64,000 nt of DNA. Origin: Victivallis vadensis. Lineage in GTDB: Bacteria > Verrucomicrobiota > Lentisphaeria > Victivallales > Victivallaceae. Below the pieces are notes generated by a model. That model saw only the letters and a list, made by a program, of their open reading frames with translations. It searched no databases and was not told the DNA's origin. The position numbers were made by a program, and so were the translations under genes. The stretch's first letter is position 1; each line of letters begins with the position of its first letter. Shown in pieces: positions 27,408 to 35,569 of the stretch. Location of the stretch: contig NZ_QEKH01000016.1 of the NCBI RefSeq assembly GCF_003096415.1, forward strand, positions 61,581 through 125,580, read 5' to 3'.

Positions 27408-28542
27408 ACGTCCCTTCGCCGGAAAGAGCGGGCGGGCCGGGCGGCAGCAGGATGCGCCTCCGCCCGGTTTCGTGATAATCGGAGGCGGTGGATTCCCCGA
27501 CCTGAAGCAGCGCTTCAGGAGGGAACTCCTCCAGTTCAAACCGGTAATGCAGCCGTTCCGGTGCGGGATTGATCCCGAGATAATGCTCGAAAATCCGGCT
27601 GATCAGCGGCATCAGGTCGGGAGTATTCACCACGGTGATCGAAGGAGTGTTGGACCGGGCAAGTTCGGGATTGCCGAAAGAGGTGACCGCGATGTCCTCC
27701 GGCACCCGGATGCCGTGGTCCGCGAGGCTGCGGATTACGCCGCGCGCGGCTTCCACCGAAGTGCAGAAAATCGCATCGGCGCCCTCGAGTTTTCCTTCGC
27801 GCACCAGCCGGTCGGTCAGGCTGAGCGCATGGGCGATGGAGGTTTCCGGGGGGACGGCGCGGTCGTCCCAGACTTCGCCGGTGCAGCCGTATTGCTTCAG
27901 GGCGCGTTCCCAGACCGCCTGCCGGGGATTGGGATAGCTGAATCCCGGCTCCACGCTCAGGAAATCGATCCGGCGGCAGCCGCGCCGGTGCAGGAAGTTC
28001 ATCAGGTGGCTGATCGCTTCGATGTTGATGCCGTCGAAACAGCGGATGCCGAACCGGGTCAGGTCGGTGAAGAGTGAAACGACCTGTTCCTTGCGCCGCC
28101 GCAGCTTGTCCAGCAGCAGTTGGTTGAGGGCGCTGATCTGGAAGAAGATCACGTCGAATTCCTTGTCCAGCGTTTCGTAGACCACGGCATCGTCACAGTA
28201 GCAGAAAGGGACATCCTGATAGCTGCAGCCGTATTTGCGGGCGGCTGCGGCGATGGCGCTGCGCCATTTGTCATTCAGCGCGATGGCGGAATGATGAATA
28301 TAAGCAACCTGCAGCCTCGGAGTCCCTCCGGGGACGCCGGGAACCCCGAGGCGGCCATTGGCGGCCCGAACCACATCACCGTCATCGATCAACTTCTGCA
28401 TGGCCTGGCGGATGGTCATATAGCTGATTCCGAATTCCTGCATCAGTTTCGGGGCCCCGGGGAGAGCGCCTGCGAAATAATCGCCGTGCTCAATCCGGCG
28501 CCGGAGCACCTCTGCGATCTGAACGTACTTGGGTATGGCCAC
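27397..28542 (-). CDS. GntR-type DNA-binding / LacI-type effector-domain regulator
   Basis: The 381-residue protein has a GntR winged helix at the N-terminus (YVQIAEVLRRRIEHGDY, ISYMTIRQAMQKLIDDG). It then switches near residue 75 to a LacI/periplasmic-binding effector domain (LQVAYIHHS, FLHRRGCRRIDFLSVEPG, DAIFCTSVEAARGVIRSLADHGIRVPEDIAVTSFGN). This is the AraR-like architecture used for sugar sensing. It lies directly upstream of the pseudopilin and beta-helix genes on the same strand, with paired palindromes between. Control of that cassette by a released oligosaccharide is the likely role. Confidence 0.88.
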   Translation of the reverse strand: MAIPKYVQIAEVLRRRIEHGDYFAGALPGAPKLMQEFGISYMTIRQAMQKLIDDGDVVRAANGRLGVPGVPGGTPRLQVAYIHHSAIALNDKWRSAIAAAARKYGCSYQDVPFCYCDDAVVYETLDKEFDVIFFQISALNQLLLDKLRRRKEQVVSLFTDLTRFGIRCFDGINIEAISHLMNFLHRRGCRRIDFLSVEPGFSYPNPRQAVWERALKQYGCTGEVWDDRAVPPETSIAHALSLTDRLVREGKLEGADAIFCTSVEAARGVIRSLADHGIRVPEDIAVTSFGNPELARSNTPSITVVNTPDLMPLISRIFEHYLGINPAPERLHYRFELEEFPPEALLQVGESTASDYHETGRRRILLPPGPPALSGEGTYNH

Positions 28543-28571
28543 GGTTTTACCTTTTTTGAAATCCAGTTTTC

Positions 28572-28623
28572 TATCTAGATATATTTCTGTCTATATTATG
28601 GCAAATTCCAATGAAATTGTCAA
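28572..28623 (-). promoter_or_regulatory. Sigma-70-type promoter of the GntR/LacI regulator with operator palindrome
   Basis: On the minus strand TTGACA (28623-28618) and CATAAT (28600-28595) are separated by 17 bp. The palindrome TATCTAGATA (28572-28581) lies just after the expected start of transcription, a usual place for an autorepressor site. The match to consensus is strong; the operator is inferred. Confidence 0.65.
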
Positions 28624-28777
28624 GAGTGGAATGTTGAAAAAAGTGATTTTTTTCCAGACAGCTGGTCGGGCCGGGCGGTATCGGCTGTTTTTATTTATTT
28701 TTTATTCGGACTCTTCTTGAAATCCCTGAAATGGGATGTATATTCTGTATCACATTCAACGGCAGGTTGAATTGCGT

Positions 28778-28854
28778 GCACCCATAGCTCAATTGGATAG
28801 AGCGTCTGGCTACGGACCAGAAGGTTAGGGGTTCAAATCCCTTTGGGTGTACCA
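28778..28854 (+). tRNA. tRNA-Arg (anticodon ACG)
   Basis: A 77-nt cloverleaf. The acceptor arm GCACCCA pairs with TGGGTGT (one G-U), the D arm is GCTC...GAGC, and the anticodon stem TCTGG/CCAGA carries loop CTACGGA with anticodon ACG. The T arm is GGGGTTCAAATCCC. The discriminator is A and CCA is encoded at 28852-28854. ACG is normally deaminated to ICG to read CGU/CGC/CGA. Confidence 0.97.
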
Positions 28855-29140
28855 TTTTTTTGTAAAAAAAGGGACGCCGAAAGGATTTGAAGGAGCGTGA
28901 AACGCTCCGGGGAGCGAAGCATCCCCTCCCGTTCGGCGGGGTTCACGGCGAAGCCGAGCCGAGCAATTGCGAGGCCAATCCCTTTGGGTGTACCATTTTT
29001 TTTGTAAAAAAAGGGACGCCGAAAGGATTTGAAGGAGCGTGAAACGCTCCGGGGAGCGAAGCATCCCCTCCCGTTCGGCGGGGTTCACGGCGAAGCCGAG
29101 CCGGGCAATTGCGAGGCCAATCCCTTTGGGTGTACCATTT
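28838..29140 (+). repeat. Tandem 141-bp units repeating the 3' end of tRNA-Arg
   Basis: TCCCTTTGGGTGTACCA occurs at 28838 inside the tRNA and again at 28979 and 29121, giving units of 141 and 142 bp that differ mainly in a T-run. Each unit carries a T/A-rich hairpin (TTTTTTTGTAAAAAAA), GGAGCGT-GAA-ACGCTCC, GGGGA...TCCCC and a GC-rich tail that leads back into the tRNA 3' sequence. No integrase or open frame with homology is present. The copies lack the rest of the tRNA and are not tRNA genes. Confidence 0.92.
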
Positions 29141-29239
29141 TTTATCTTTTTTGAGGAACTTGTCCTGAAGTCGCTGTCATATCCGTTGTATTAATGAGTA
29201 TGACACGGGATGTAACACATCCTCACGAAAGACAACATC

Positions 29240-29746
29240 ATGCAAATCATCGAAATAGAAAATAGAAACGCTCCCCTGCTCGGCAAGCTGCTGAACATCT
29301 GGGAGCAGTCGGTCCGGGCTACTCACCAATTTCTCTCCGGGCCGGAAATCCGGCGGATTGCGGAGTATGTTCCCGCCGCTCTCCGCGAAGTTCCGGTTCT
29401 GGCAGCTGCGGAAAACGCCGAAGGCGAACCCGTCGCCTTCATGGGAATCGCCGGAAACAAACTTGAGATGCTTTTCGTCTCGCCGGAGAGCAGGGGCAAA
29501 GGCGTCGGGAAGCGGCTGATTCTCCACGCCATCAACCGCTGCGGCATCCGCGAAGTCGACGTGAACGAGCAGAATCCACAGGCCCGGGGCTTCTACGAAC
29601 ATATCGGCTTTCGGATTTGTGGACGGAGCGAAACGGACGATCAGGGCAATCCATACCCGATCCTCCATATGCGTCTGCCCGATGCTTCCTGTCTTGCTTC
29701 CGCCGGAGCCGGCGAGGAGGCGCGCCCGGACAATCCGGAATTGTGA
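29240..29746 (+). CDS. GNAT-family N-acetyltransferase
   Basis: The 168-residue protein begins MQIIEIENRN and has the GNAT fold motifs: LEMLFVSPESRGKGVGKRLI (acetyl-CoA pyrophosphate-binding V-x-x-x-x-R-G-x-G-x-G/A) and VNEQNPQARGFYEHIGFRI (motif B). Overall pattern is close to YjaB-like small-molecule or protein acetyltransferases. The substrate is unknown. It stands alone between the tRNA repeats and the convergent queA. Confidence 0.85.
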   Translation: MQIIEIENRNAPLLGKLLNIWEQSVRATHQFLSGPEIRRIAEYVPAALREVPVLAAAENAEGEPVAFMGIAGNKLEMLFVSPESRGKGVGKRLILHAINRCGIREVDVNEQNPQARGFYEHIGFRICGRSETDDQGNPYPILHMRLPDASCLASAGAGEEARPDNPEL

Positions 29747-29788
29747 CGAAATTCCGGCAAGCGGGAAGAACGGCGGATTTACCGGTGT

Positions 29789-30853
29789 TCAGATCAGCAG
29801 CATGCAGTCGCCGTAGCTGAAAAAGCGCATTCGCTCCCGAATCGCGACCTGATAGGCGGCCAGCACCTTCTCCCGGTCGCAGAAGCAGGAGACCAGCATC
29901 AGCAGTGTGCTTTTCGGCAGGTGGAAGTTGGTCAGCAGCATATCTTCGGCCAGCACCGGTTTGGGCGGGTAGAGGAAAATCCGCGTCTTGCCGTGCCCGG
30001 CGTGAACCGTGCCGTCGGGAGTGACGCAGCTCTCCAGCACCCGGACCGTGGTGGTGCCGACCGCCAGCACCTTATGCCCGGTGCGACGGGTGGAGTTGAC
30101 CAGCTCCGCGGTTTCCGGCGTCAGGAAGTACTCCTCGGAATGCATCTGATGCTCCTCTGCGTTTTCGACGGATACCGGCTTGAAAGTGCCGGGACCGACG
30201 TGCAACGTCACCGCGGCTTCGCCCACTCCTCTGGCTTTCAGTTCGGCCAGGATTTCCGGCGTGAAGTGCAGCCCCGCGGTCGGAGCGGCCACCGCGCCCT
30301 CCTTTTGGGCATAGACGGTCTGGTAACGCTCGGCGTCGGCGTTTTCATCGCCCCGAGAAATATACGGGGGCAGCGGAATATGTCCGTAACGCTGCTGGAG
30401 CCGGTCGGAGTCCGTTGTGGAAAATTCGATTTCAAAGGTGCCGTCCCCGTTGCGCCCGATCACGCAGAAACTGTCCCCGTCGGAGTTGATCGAGCCGTCA
30501 TTGTCCAGCAATCCGGCCGTCACACCCGGAAGCGCGCGCTTGCCCGGCTTGAGCATCGCATTCCAGCGTCGGCGTTCGGAGTCGAGCGCTTCCACCAGCA
30601 GCAGCTCGAATTTCGCACCGGCCGGATCGGAATTTTTACGCGCGTACATGCGTCCCCGCAATACACGCGTGTCGTTGTAAATCAGCGCGTCTCCCGGTTC
30701 CAGATAGTCGACGATCGCGGAAAAGGGACGGATCACGCATTCGCCGGATTTCCGGTTCAGTACCATCATCCGGGAACCGTCGCGCCGGGCGGCCGGGTGC
30801 TGGGCGATCAACTCCTCCGGGAGTTCGTAGTCGAACAAAGCGGTGCTCAACAT
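29789..30853 (-). CDS. queA: S-adenosylmethionine:tRNA ribosyltransferase-isomerase QueA
   Basis: The 354-residue protein (MLSTALFDYELPEELIAQHP start) has the QueA hallmarks DALIYNDTRVLRGRMYARK, the GAVAAPTAGLHFT block, LHVGPGTFKPV, HSEEYFL and TNFHLPKSTLLMLVSCF. It transfers the ribosyl part of SAM to preQ1-tRNA in queuosine synthesis. ATG 30853 gives the family length (E. coli 356). An upstream ATG at 30895 would overlap the rhomboid gene and add 14 unrelated residues. The gene lies 10 bp after the rhomboid stop. Confidence 0.97.
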   Translation of the reverse strand: MLSTALFDYELPEELIAQHPAARRDGSRMMVLNRKSGECVIRPFSAIVDYLEPGDALIYNDTRVLRGRMYARKNSDPAGAKFELLLVEALDSERRRWNAMLKPGKRALPGVTAGLLDNDGSINSDGDSFCVIGRNGDGTFEIEFSTTDSDRLQQRYGHIPLPPYISRGDENADAERYQTVYAQKEGAVAAPTAGLHFTPEILAELKARGVGEAAVTLHVGPGTFKPVSVENAEEHQMHSEEYFLTPETAELVNSTRRTGHKVLAVGTTTVRVLESCVTPDGTVHAGHGKTRIFLYPPKPVLAEDMLLTNFHLPKSTLLMLVSCFCDREKVLAAYQVAIRERMRFFSYGDCMLLI

Positions 30854-30863
30854 GATAACCGGC

Positions 30864-31724
30864 TTATCTCCACTGATTGCCGCGCATCTCTTCACGCGCC
30901 CGCCGCAGCCGGGCCAGTTCGTGCGCCGTCAGGCTGTTGATGCCGTTGCGGGAAATCTTGTCGAGCAGCGCATCAAGTTCATGCGAGGAAACCGGGCCTT
31001 CTCCCGGAGCCGGTTCCGGCCGGGAGTTGCTTTCGCCTCCCCATGACGGCGGCTGTTTCCAGTCGCCCGGACGCACCCGCCGCCGGAACGGGTCCCACGG
31101 CAGCCGGGCGCCGAACAGAATCTTCAAATAGAGGTAGCCGCCGAGGAATCCGCCCAGGTGCGCCAGGTGCGCCACTCCGGACTGGGAGCCGGAGAGCTGG
31201 AGCAGAATCTCCAGCACCGTATAGCTGACCACCAGCGTCGGGGTGCGCAGCGGGAAGAACGGCATGAAAATCAGCACGAACTGCCGCCGGGGTTCCAGCA
31301 TCGCCGCCGCCGCCATGATCGCGCAGACCGCGCCGGACGCGCCGAAGAGATAGGTCGGCACCGTGGAATTCCAGTTGAACAGCAAAAACAGCAGATTCCC
31401 GGAAACCACGCCGATCAGGTACAAAATCAGGAAGCGGGCGCTGCCCAGATGCGGCGCCACCAGCTTGCCGAACAGATAAAGCCCCCACATATTAAAGAAG
31501 ATATGGGAAAAATCCTGATGGAAGAATCCGGCTGTCACCAGTTGGTAAACCTTGAAGCCGCGCAATCCGCCCCAGCTCAGGGCCAGAGTGGCGACTTCGG
31601 AACTGAACAGCAGATAGACCAGCACATTGGCCAGCAGCAGCGACCAGATCATCGAACTGCCGTCGTCCGGCTTGCCGCCGCGGGGCTGTTCGGGACGCAT
31701 ATAAGATCGATCGAATAAGCTCAT
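30864..31724 (-). CDS. Rhomboid-family intramembrane serine protease
   Basis: The 286-residue polytopic protein has the rhomboid elements in order: FFHQDFSHIFFNMWGLYLFG (HxxxN region), the catalytic serine S130 in FGASGAV, and H189 in AHLAHLGGFLGG. About six membrane helices fill residues 25-205. The C-terminal 80 residues are cytoplasmic, Pro/Arg-rich then helical. It cleaves transmembrane substrates; its targets are unknown. It is transcribed with queA, away from pdxB. Confidence 0.92.
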   Translation of the reverse strand: MSLFDRSYMRPEQPRGGKPDDGSSMIWSLLLANVLVYLLFSSEVATLALSWGGLRGFKVYQLVTAGFFHQDFSHIFFNMWGLYLFGKLVAPHLGSARFLILYLIGVVSGNLLFLLFNWNSTVPTYLFGASGAVCAIMAAAAMLEPRRQFVLIFMPFFPLRTPTLVVSYTVLEILLQLSGSQSGVAHLAHLGGFLGGYLYLKILFGARLPWDPFRRRVRPGDWKQPPSWGGESNSRPEPAPGEGPVSSHELDALLDKISRNGINSLTAHELARLRRAREEMRGNQWR

Positions 31725-31850
31725 TTGTGAAACCTCCTCATTATAACAATCAATAATATAACCCGCTACAACCGATTATTCCAGTTGAATTTATCCGTCT
31801 CCGGCGTTAAATTGGGTAAGAACCCTTCGACAGAGGAGATTTGCCCTGAA

Positions 31851-32957
31851 ATGAAGATTGTCGCCGATGATAAAATCCCTTTCCTGAAAGGGGTATTGGA
31901 ACCGTTTTTTGAAATGGTCTATTTGCCCGGCGGAAAAATCGGCCCCGCGGACGTCCGGGATGCCGATGCGCTGATCACCCGCACCCGCACCCGCTGCGAC
32001 CGCGCCCTTCTGGCCGGAAGCAAGGTCGGATTCATCGCGACCGCCACCATCGGTTTCGACCATATCGACACCGCCGCGTTGCGCGAACTTGGCATCGACT
32101 GGACCAACGCCCCCGGCTGCAATGCGGCCAGCGTCGCGCAATATCTCGCCTGCGTTCTGGCCGATTTCCGGATCCCGCTCGCCGGGAAAACCCTCGGAGT
32201 GGTCGGAGTCGGCAATGTCGGGAGCCGGGTGGTCAGGGTTGGGGAAGCATTTGGGATGCGGGTGCTGCAATGCGATCCGCCGCGCGCCGAACGGGAGGGC
32301 GGCTCCCGGTTCCGTCCGCTGGACGAGCTTGTCGCCGAAGCGGATTTCCTGACCTTCCACGTGCCGCTTGAGCGCGGCGGCGGCCATCCGACCTTTCATC
32401 TCGCCGACGCGGCGCTGCTGGCGGCGATGAAGCCCGGCGCCGTGCTGATCAACACCTCCCGCGGCGAAGTTGTCGACGGAAGCGCCCTGAAAGCCGCGCT
32501 GCAGGCCGGTTCGATCGGAGGCGCCGTCCTCGATGTGTGGGAGCACGAGCCGGAGATCGATCTCGAACTGCTGGAACTCGTCCGCCTCGGCACTCCTCAT
32601 ATCGCTGGATATTCCACCGACGGCAAAGCCAACGGCACCGCGATGTCCGTGCAGGCGGTCGGCCGGCACTTCGGCGTGATCGAATACACCGGCTGGACGC
32701 CCTATTCGCTGCCTGTTCCCGAACAGCCGCTGATCCGGCTTGACGCGGCGCTCCCGGAATCCGAACAGTTGAGCGCCGCCTGTCGCGCTTCCTATGACAT
32801 CCGGTTCGACGACGCGCAGCTTCGCGCCGATCCCGCCGGCTTCGAACGCCAGCGCGGCAACTACCGGATCCGCCGCGAACCGCCCGCCTATCGGATCGAA
32901 GGCGGCGCTCCCGTTGTTCGCACTGCCCTCGCCAAGCTCGGCTTCCAACTCGCGTGA
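31851..32957 (+). CDS. pdxB: Erythronate-4-phosphate dehydrogenase PdxB
   Basis: The 368-residue protein begins MKIVADDKIPF after GAGGAG at 31833-31838. It has ATIGFDHIDTAAL, the NAD-binding GVVGVGNVGSRVV, the active-site regions INTSRGEVVDG and DVWEHEPEIDLELL, and TPHIAGYSTDGKANGT. These, with a C-terminal DUF3410-like dimerisation segment (YDIRFDDAQLRADP then RGNYRIRRE), separate PdxB from other 2-hydroxyacid dehydrogenases. It acts in DXP-dependent pyridoxal phosphate synthesis. No other pdx gene is near. It is divergent from the rhomboid gene. Confidence 0.93.
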   Translation: MKIVADDKIPFLKGVLEPFFEMVYLPGGKIGPADVRDADALITRTRTRCDRALLAGSKVGFIATATIGFDHIDTAALRELGIDWTNAPGCNAASVAQYLACVLADFRIPLAGKTLGVVGVGNVGSRVVRVGEAFGMRVLQCDPPRAEREGGSRFRPLDELVAEADFLTFHVPLERGGGHPTFHLADAALLAAMKPGAVLINTSRGEVVDGSALKAALQAGSIGGAVLDVWEHEPEIDLELLELVRLGTPHIAGYSTDGKANGTAMSVQAVGRHFGVIEYTGWTPYSLPVPEQPLIRLDAALPESEQLSAACRASYDIRFDDAQLRADPAGFERQRGNYRIRREPPAYRIEGGAPVVRTALAKLGFQLA

Positions 32958-33116
32958 CGGGGGGGAATGCCTCCGGCGGCGGGTGCACTTCGTCCCCCGG
33001 TTCCCACGATCGGCAAGGTGCCGGCGTCAGGGGGGGGCGAACTTTTTGCTGCGCAAAAATCTCGAAACCGGGGTTGTTCTCTATCAGTTTATCAGGTCTA
33101 TCGGCGGTATACGCCA

Positions 33117-33370
33117 CCGGGTGCTACCCGGTCGTGATCCAACGGCGAAACCGTTGGCCGCCGGAGGCCATTTGTGCGCTACAGCGCCCAGCTACCGGAG
33201 CCTGATTGAAAATCAGGCCGCGTAGCGCACAAGGTCTGCCGCCCGACAGGGCAGGCAGACCCGCCTGCCGCGAATGCGGCACGGCTTCCCGGGGGGACTT
33301 CGCCTCCGGCGGTCGGCTGCTACCCGGTCAGGATCAAGGGACGCCTTGATCGCCGAAGGCGAAAATCCCC
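33117..33370. repeat. Multi-hairpin intergenic repeat, copy 2 (extended)
   Basis: This copy of the 16231-16370 repeat keeps the order of hairpins. The 3-nt loop of TGTGCGC/GCGCACA is expanded to 45 nt (33180-33224) that itself holds a CCTGAT/ATCAGG hairpin. The GTCTGC/GCAGAC hairpin (33234-33260) shows a T-A to C-G pair change relative to copy 1. A second block (33310-33370: ATCAAGG-GACG-CCTTGAT, GCCGAAGGC) resembles the arms of the 59-kb inverted repeat. The rest of the 431-bp gap between pdxB and the alkaline phosphatase gene (32958-33116) is GC-rich with no gene seen. Confidence 0.8.
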
Positions 33371-33388
33371 GATGCCGGCCGGGCTTGT

Positions 33389-34747
33389 TCATTGTAACAT
33401 TTCGCGTAAGAGGCGGGCGATTGCGGTGTTGTCGTAGCGGCCGGTGAACTTTTCAGAGTTGATGCCGATGGCGGCGGTGAGTACCGGGAGCGCGGTGTGC
33501 GCATAGGTGCTCCAGCCGAGACCGGCTTTGGCGGCGAAAATGCGGTTGGCGGCGACGGTGATCGGTTCATGGCCGCCGTAAAGCTCGTCAGCTTCCGCTT
33601 CCGGAAGCGTGCGCTTTTGCGTGGAGACTTCCCAGGCCTGCTTCAGCGCCGCCTGTTCCGCGGTGGTGAGCTTGCCGTAATCCAGCCCGTAGTTCGTTTC
33701 GACCAGTTTGCAGGCTTCGGCGAAGGAGAGGCCGGAGCGTTTCCGCTTCTTCACCTCGGCCGAAAACTTCTGGAAAGAGAGTTTCTGCCGGTCCAGCAGC
33801 GAATAGTCGTTCAGGTAGGGGGTCTGGCCGTGGCCGAGGGTCAGGCCGCCGGTTTCGTGGTCGGCGGTGATCACGATCAAGGTTTCGCCGGGATGCCGTT
33901 CGGCAAATTTGACCGCCACCTCGACCGCCCGGTCGAAGGCAATGGTTTCCTGAACCGCGGCGGCCGCGTCGTTCGCATGACAGGCCCAGTCGATCATGCC
34001 GCCTTCGACCATCATGAAGAAACCGTTCGGATTCTGCAGCAGTTCGATCCCTTTCCGGGTGAAATCGGCGAGGGTGAGCGGGTTCGGCGCGACGGCCCGG
34101 TCGATCTCGTATTGGAGGCTTGCCTGCCTGGTCGGATTCGGCGCGACCGCGATCGCTTTGATGCCCGGCTTCAACGCCTCGAACTCTTTGACGGTACGGG
34201 CCACGGTGTAGCCGTTCTTCCGGGCGAGTTCATAAGCGTCCGGCCGCCTGCCGTCTTTGCCTTTCGGCTGAAGCAGCCCGCCGCCCGCCAGATAATCGAT
34301 GTCGCTCTGCGCCATCTGGCAGGCGATGTCGTAGTAGCTGCTGCGGCTCGGCACGTGGGCATAGAACGCCGCCGGAGTCGCATGGTCGAGGCTGACGCTG
34401 GTCACCACGCCGATCTTTTTGCCGCGCCGGACGGCTTCGGCGGCGTAGGATTCGATCCGCCTGCCGTCGGGTGATTGGCCGATCATGCCGGAATTGGTTT
34501 TTTCCCCCGCGGCCAGCGCGGTTCCGGCGGCGGCGGAGTCGGTGATGAAGCGGTTCAGCGACCGGGTTGCGGTTACGCCGACGGTCGGCAGGCTGCCGAG
34601 GGTGAGCTTCTCTCTGGCGTACTCCGTGGCCAGCGCGACCTGGGGAGCGCCCATGCCGTCGCCGATGAAGAGAAAGATGTATTTCGGGTTTGCCGCCGCC
34701 AGCGGCAGCACGGCGGCCAATGCGGTGGCCGCGAACAGTTTTTTCAT
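33389..34747 (-). CDS. Alkaline phosphatase (PhoA superfamily), secreted
   Basis: The 452-residue precursor (MKKLFAATALAAVLPLAAA signal) has the alkaline phosphatase core: FIGDGMGAPQ (metal Asp), the nucleophile in TDSAAAGTALAAG near residue 71, SLDHATPAAFYAHV, MVEGGMIDWACHAND, and VITADHETGGLTLG. ATG 34747 is preferred to ATG 34756 because AGAGGA is 10 nt upstream of it but only 2 nt from the other. It is the last gene of a three-gene run that also encodes a secreted EEP-family enzyme, so phosphate scavenging from esters or nucleic acid is a reasonable inference. Confidence 0.93.
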   Translation of the reverse strand: MKKLFAATALAAVLPLAAANPKYIFLFIGDGMGAPQVALATEYAREKLTLGSLPTVGVTATRSLNRFITDSAAAGTALAAGEKTNSGMIGQSPDGRRIESYAAEAVRRGKKIGVVTSVSLDHATPAAFYAHVPSRSSYYDIACQMAQSDIDYLAGGGLLQPKGKDGRRPDAYELARKNGYTVARTVKEFEALKPGIKAIAVAPNPTRQASLQYEIDRAVAPNPLTLADFTRKGIELLQNPNGFFMMVEGGMIDWACHANDAAAAVQETIAFDRAVEVAVKFAERHPGETLIVITADHETGGLTLGHGQTPYLNDYSLLDRQKLSFQKFSAEVKKRKRSGLSFAEACKLVETNYGLDYGKLTTAEQAALKQAWEVSTQKRTLPEAEADELYGGHEPITVAANRIFAAKAGLGWSTYAHTALPVLTAAIGINSEKFTGRYDNTAIARLLREMLQ

Positions 34748-34762
34748 GATTTTCATTTCCTC

Positions 34763-35569
34763 TTATTTGATTTCCAGTTCGGCCAGTTTGAGGCCGTCGA
34801 TTTCGCATCCGGCGGCGGTGAAGCGCAGGCCGTTCACATTTTCCGGGATCAGGGTGACCTCCCTGAACTCCTTCTTCGTTCCGGCCGGGACAAAGAAAGT
34901 CAGCAAACTGCGGTTGATCCAGCCGCGTTCCGGGTCGTGAAATTCGACCGTCACTTTTCCGCCGTTTTCTCCGCCCTGCGCGGCAAAGGCGATCACCTGA
35001 TAGCTGTCGCTTTTGACGGCGAGGTCGCCGGAATTCCGGCCGGGCTGGAATGGAGCCGGACGCAGGGAATCCAGATATGCTTTGCCGTCGGCCGGATCGA
35101 GTTTTTCCAGCATGATATCTTTCAGCTCCACGGTGCCGGCGGAGTCGAGCCGGAAATCGATCCGGGCCAGATTCACATCCGGCGGCACCTGAAAGACCAG
35201 CTTCCCGGCGGTCCACTCGCCGTTGACCAGCGGCGTCACGTCGGTCAGGCGGCTCTTTTCCCGCCATTTGCCGTCGGCGCCGCGGAAGATCACCAGCAGC
35301 TTGTCGAGCGCGCCGTGTTCGGTGCGCTGCGCGTAGGTCAGCGAATAGTACGCGCTGCGTTCGAGTTCCACATCCTGATAGAGCCGGGCGAACTCCGCTC
35401 CGGCGAATCGCCGGAACCGCACCGTGCCGTCCCCGGCGATTTTTACCGTCGACAGTTTCCTTTCGGGGCGGCACTCGTGCTTCCACTGTTCCGGGGAGAG
35501 CAGTTCACCGGCCTGCGAGAGCGCCGCGAGTGCGAAAAGCGTTGACAACAGCAAAAATTTCTTCATCAT
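34763..35569 (-). CDS. Secreted beta-sandwich protein of unknown function
   Basis: The 268-residue precursor has a clear signal peptide (MMKKFLLLSTLFALAALSQA). The mature part reads as a jelly-roll carbohydrate-binding-like fold: paired segments YYSLTYAQRT..., VFQVPPDVNLARIDFRLDSAGTVELKDIMLE and a second half with similar strands. No catalytic motif was seen. Its ATG overlaps the upstream stop by one base (TAATG), and the phosphatase starts 15 bp downstream, so it is an operon partner, perhaps a binding or scaffold component. No function is assigned. Confidence 0.65.
   Translation of the reverse strand: MMKKFLLLSTLFALAALSQAGELLSPEQWKHECRPERKLSTVKIAGDGTVRFRRFAGAEFARLYQDVELERSAYYSLTYAQRTEHGALDKLLVIFRGADGKWREKSRLTDVTPLVNGEWTAGKLVFQVPPDVNLARIDFRLDSAGTVELKDIMLEKLDPADGKAYLDSLRPAPFQPGRNSGDLAVKSDSYQVIAFAAQGGENGGKVTVEFHDPERGWINRSLLTFFVPAGTKKEFREVTLIPENVNGLRFTAAGCEIDGLKLAELEIK

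Noticed and set aside
28979..29140. Additional tRNA-Arg genes after the first
   Set aside because: Only the last 17 nt of the tRNA are repeated; acceptor 5' side, D arm and anticodon arm are missing.
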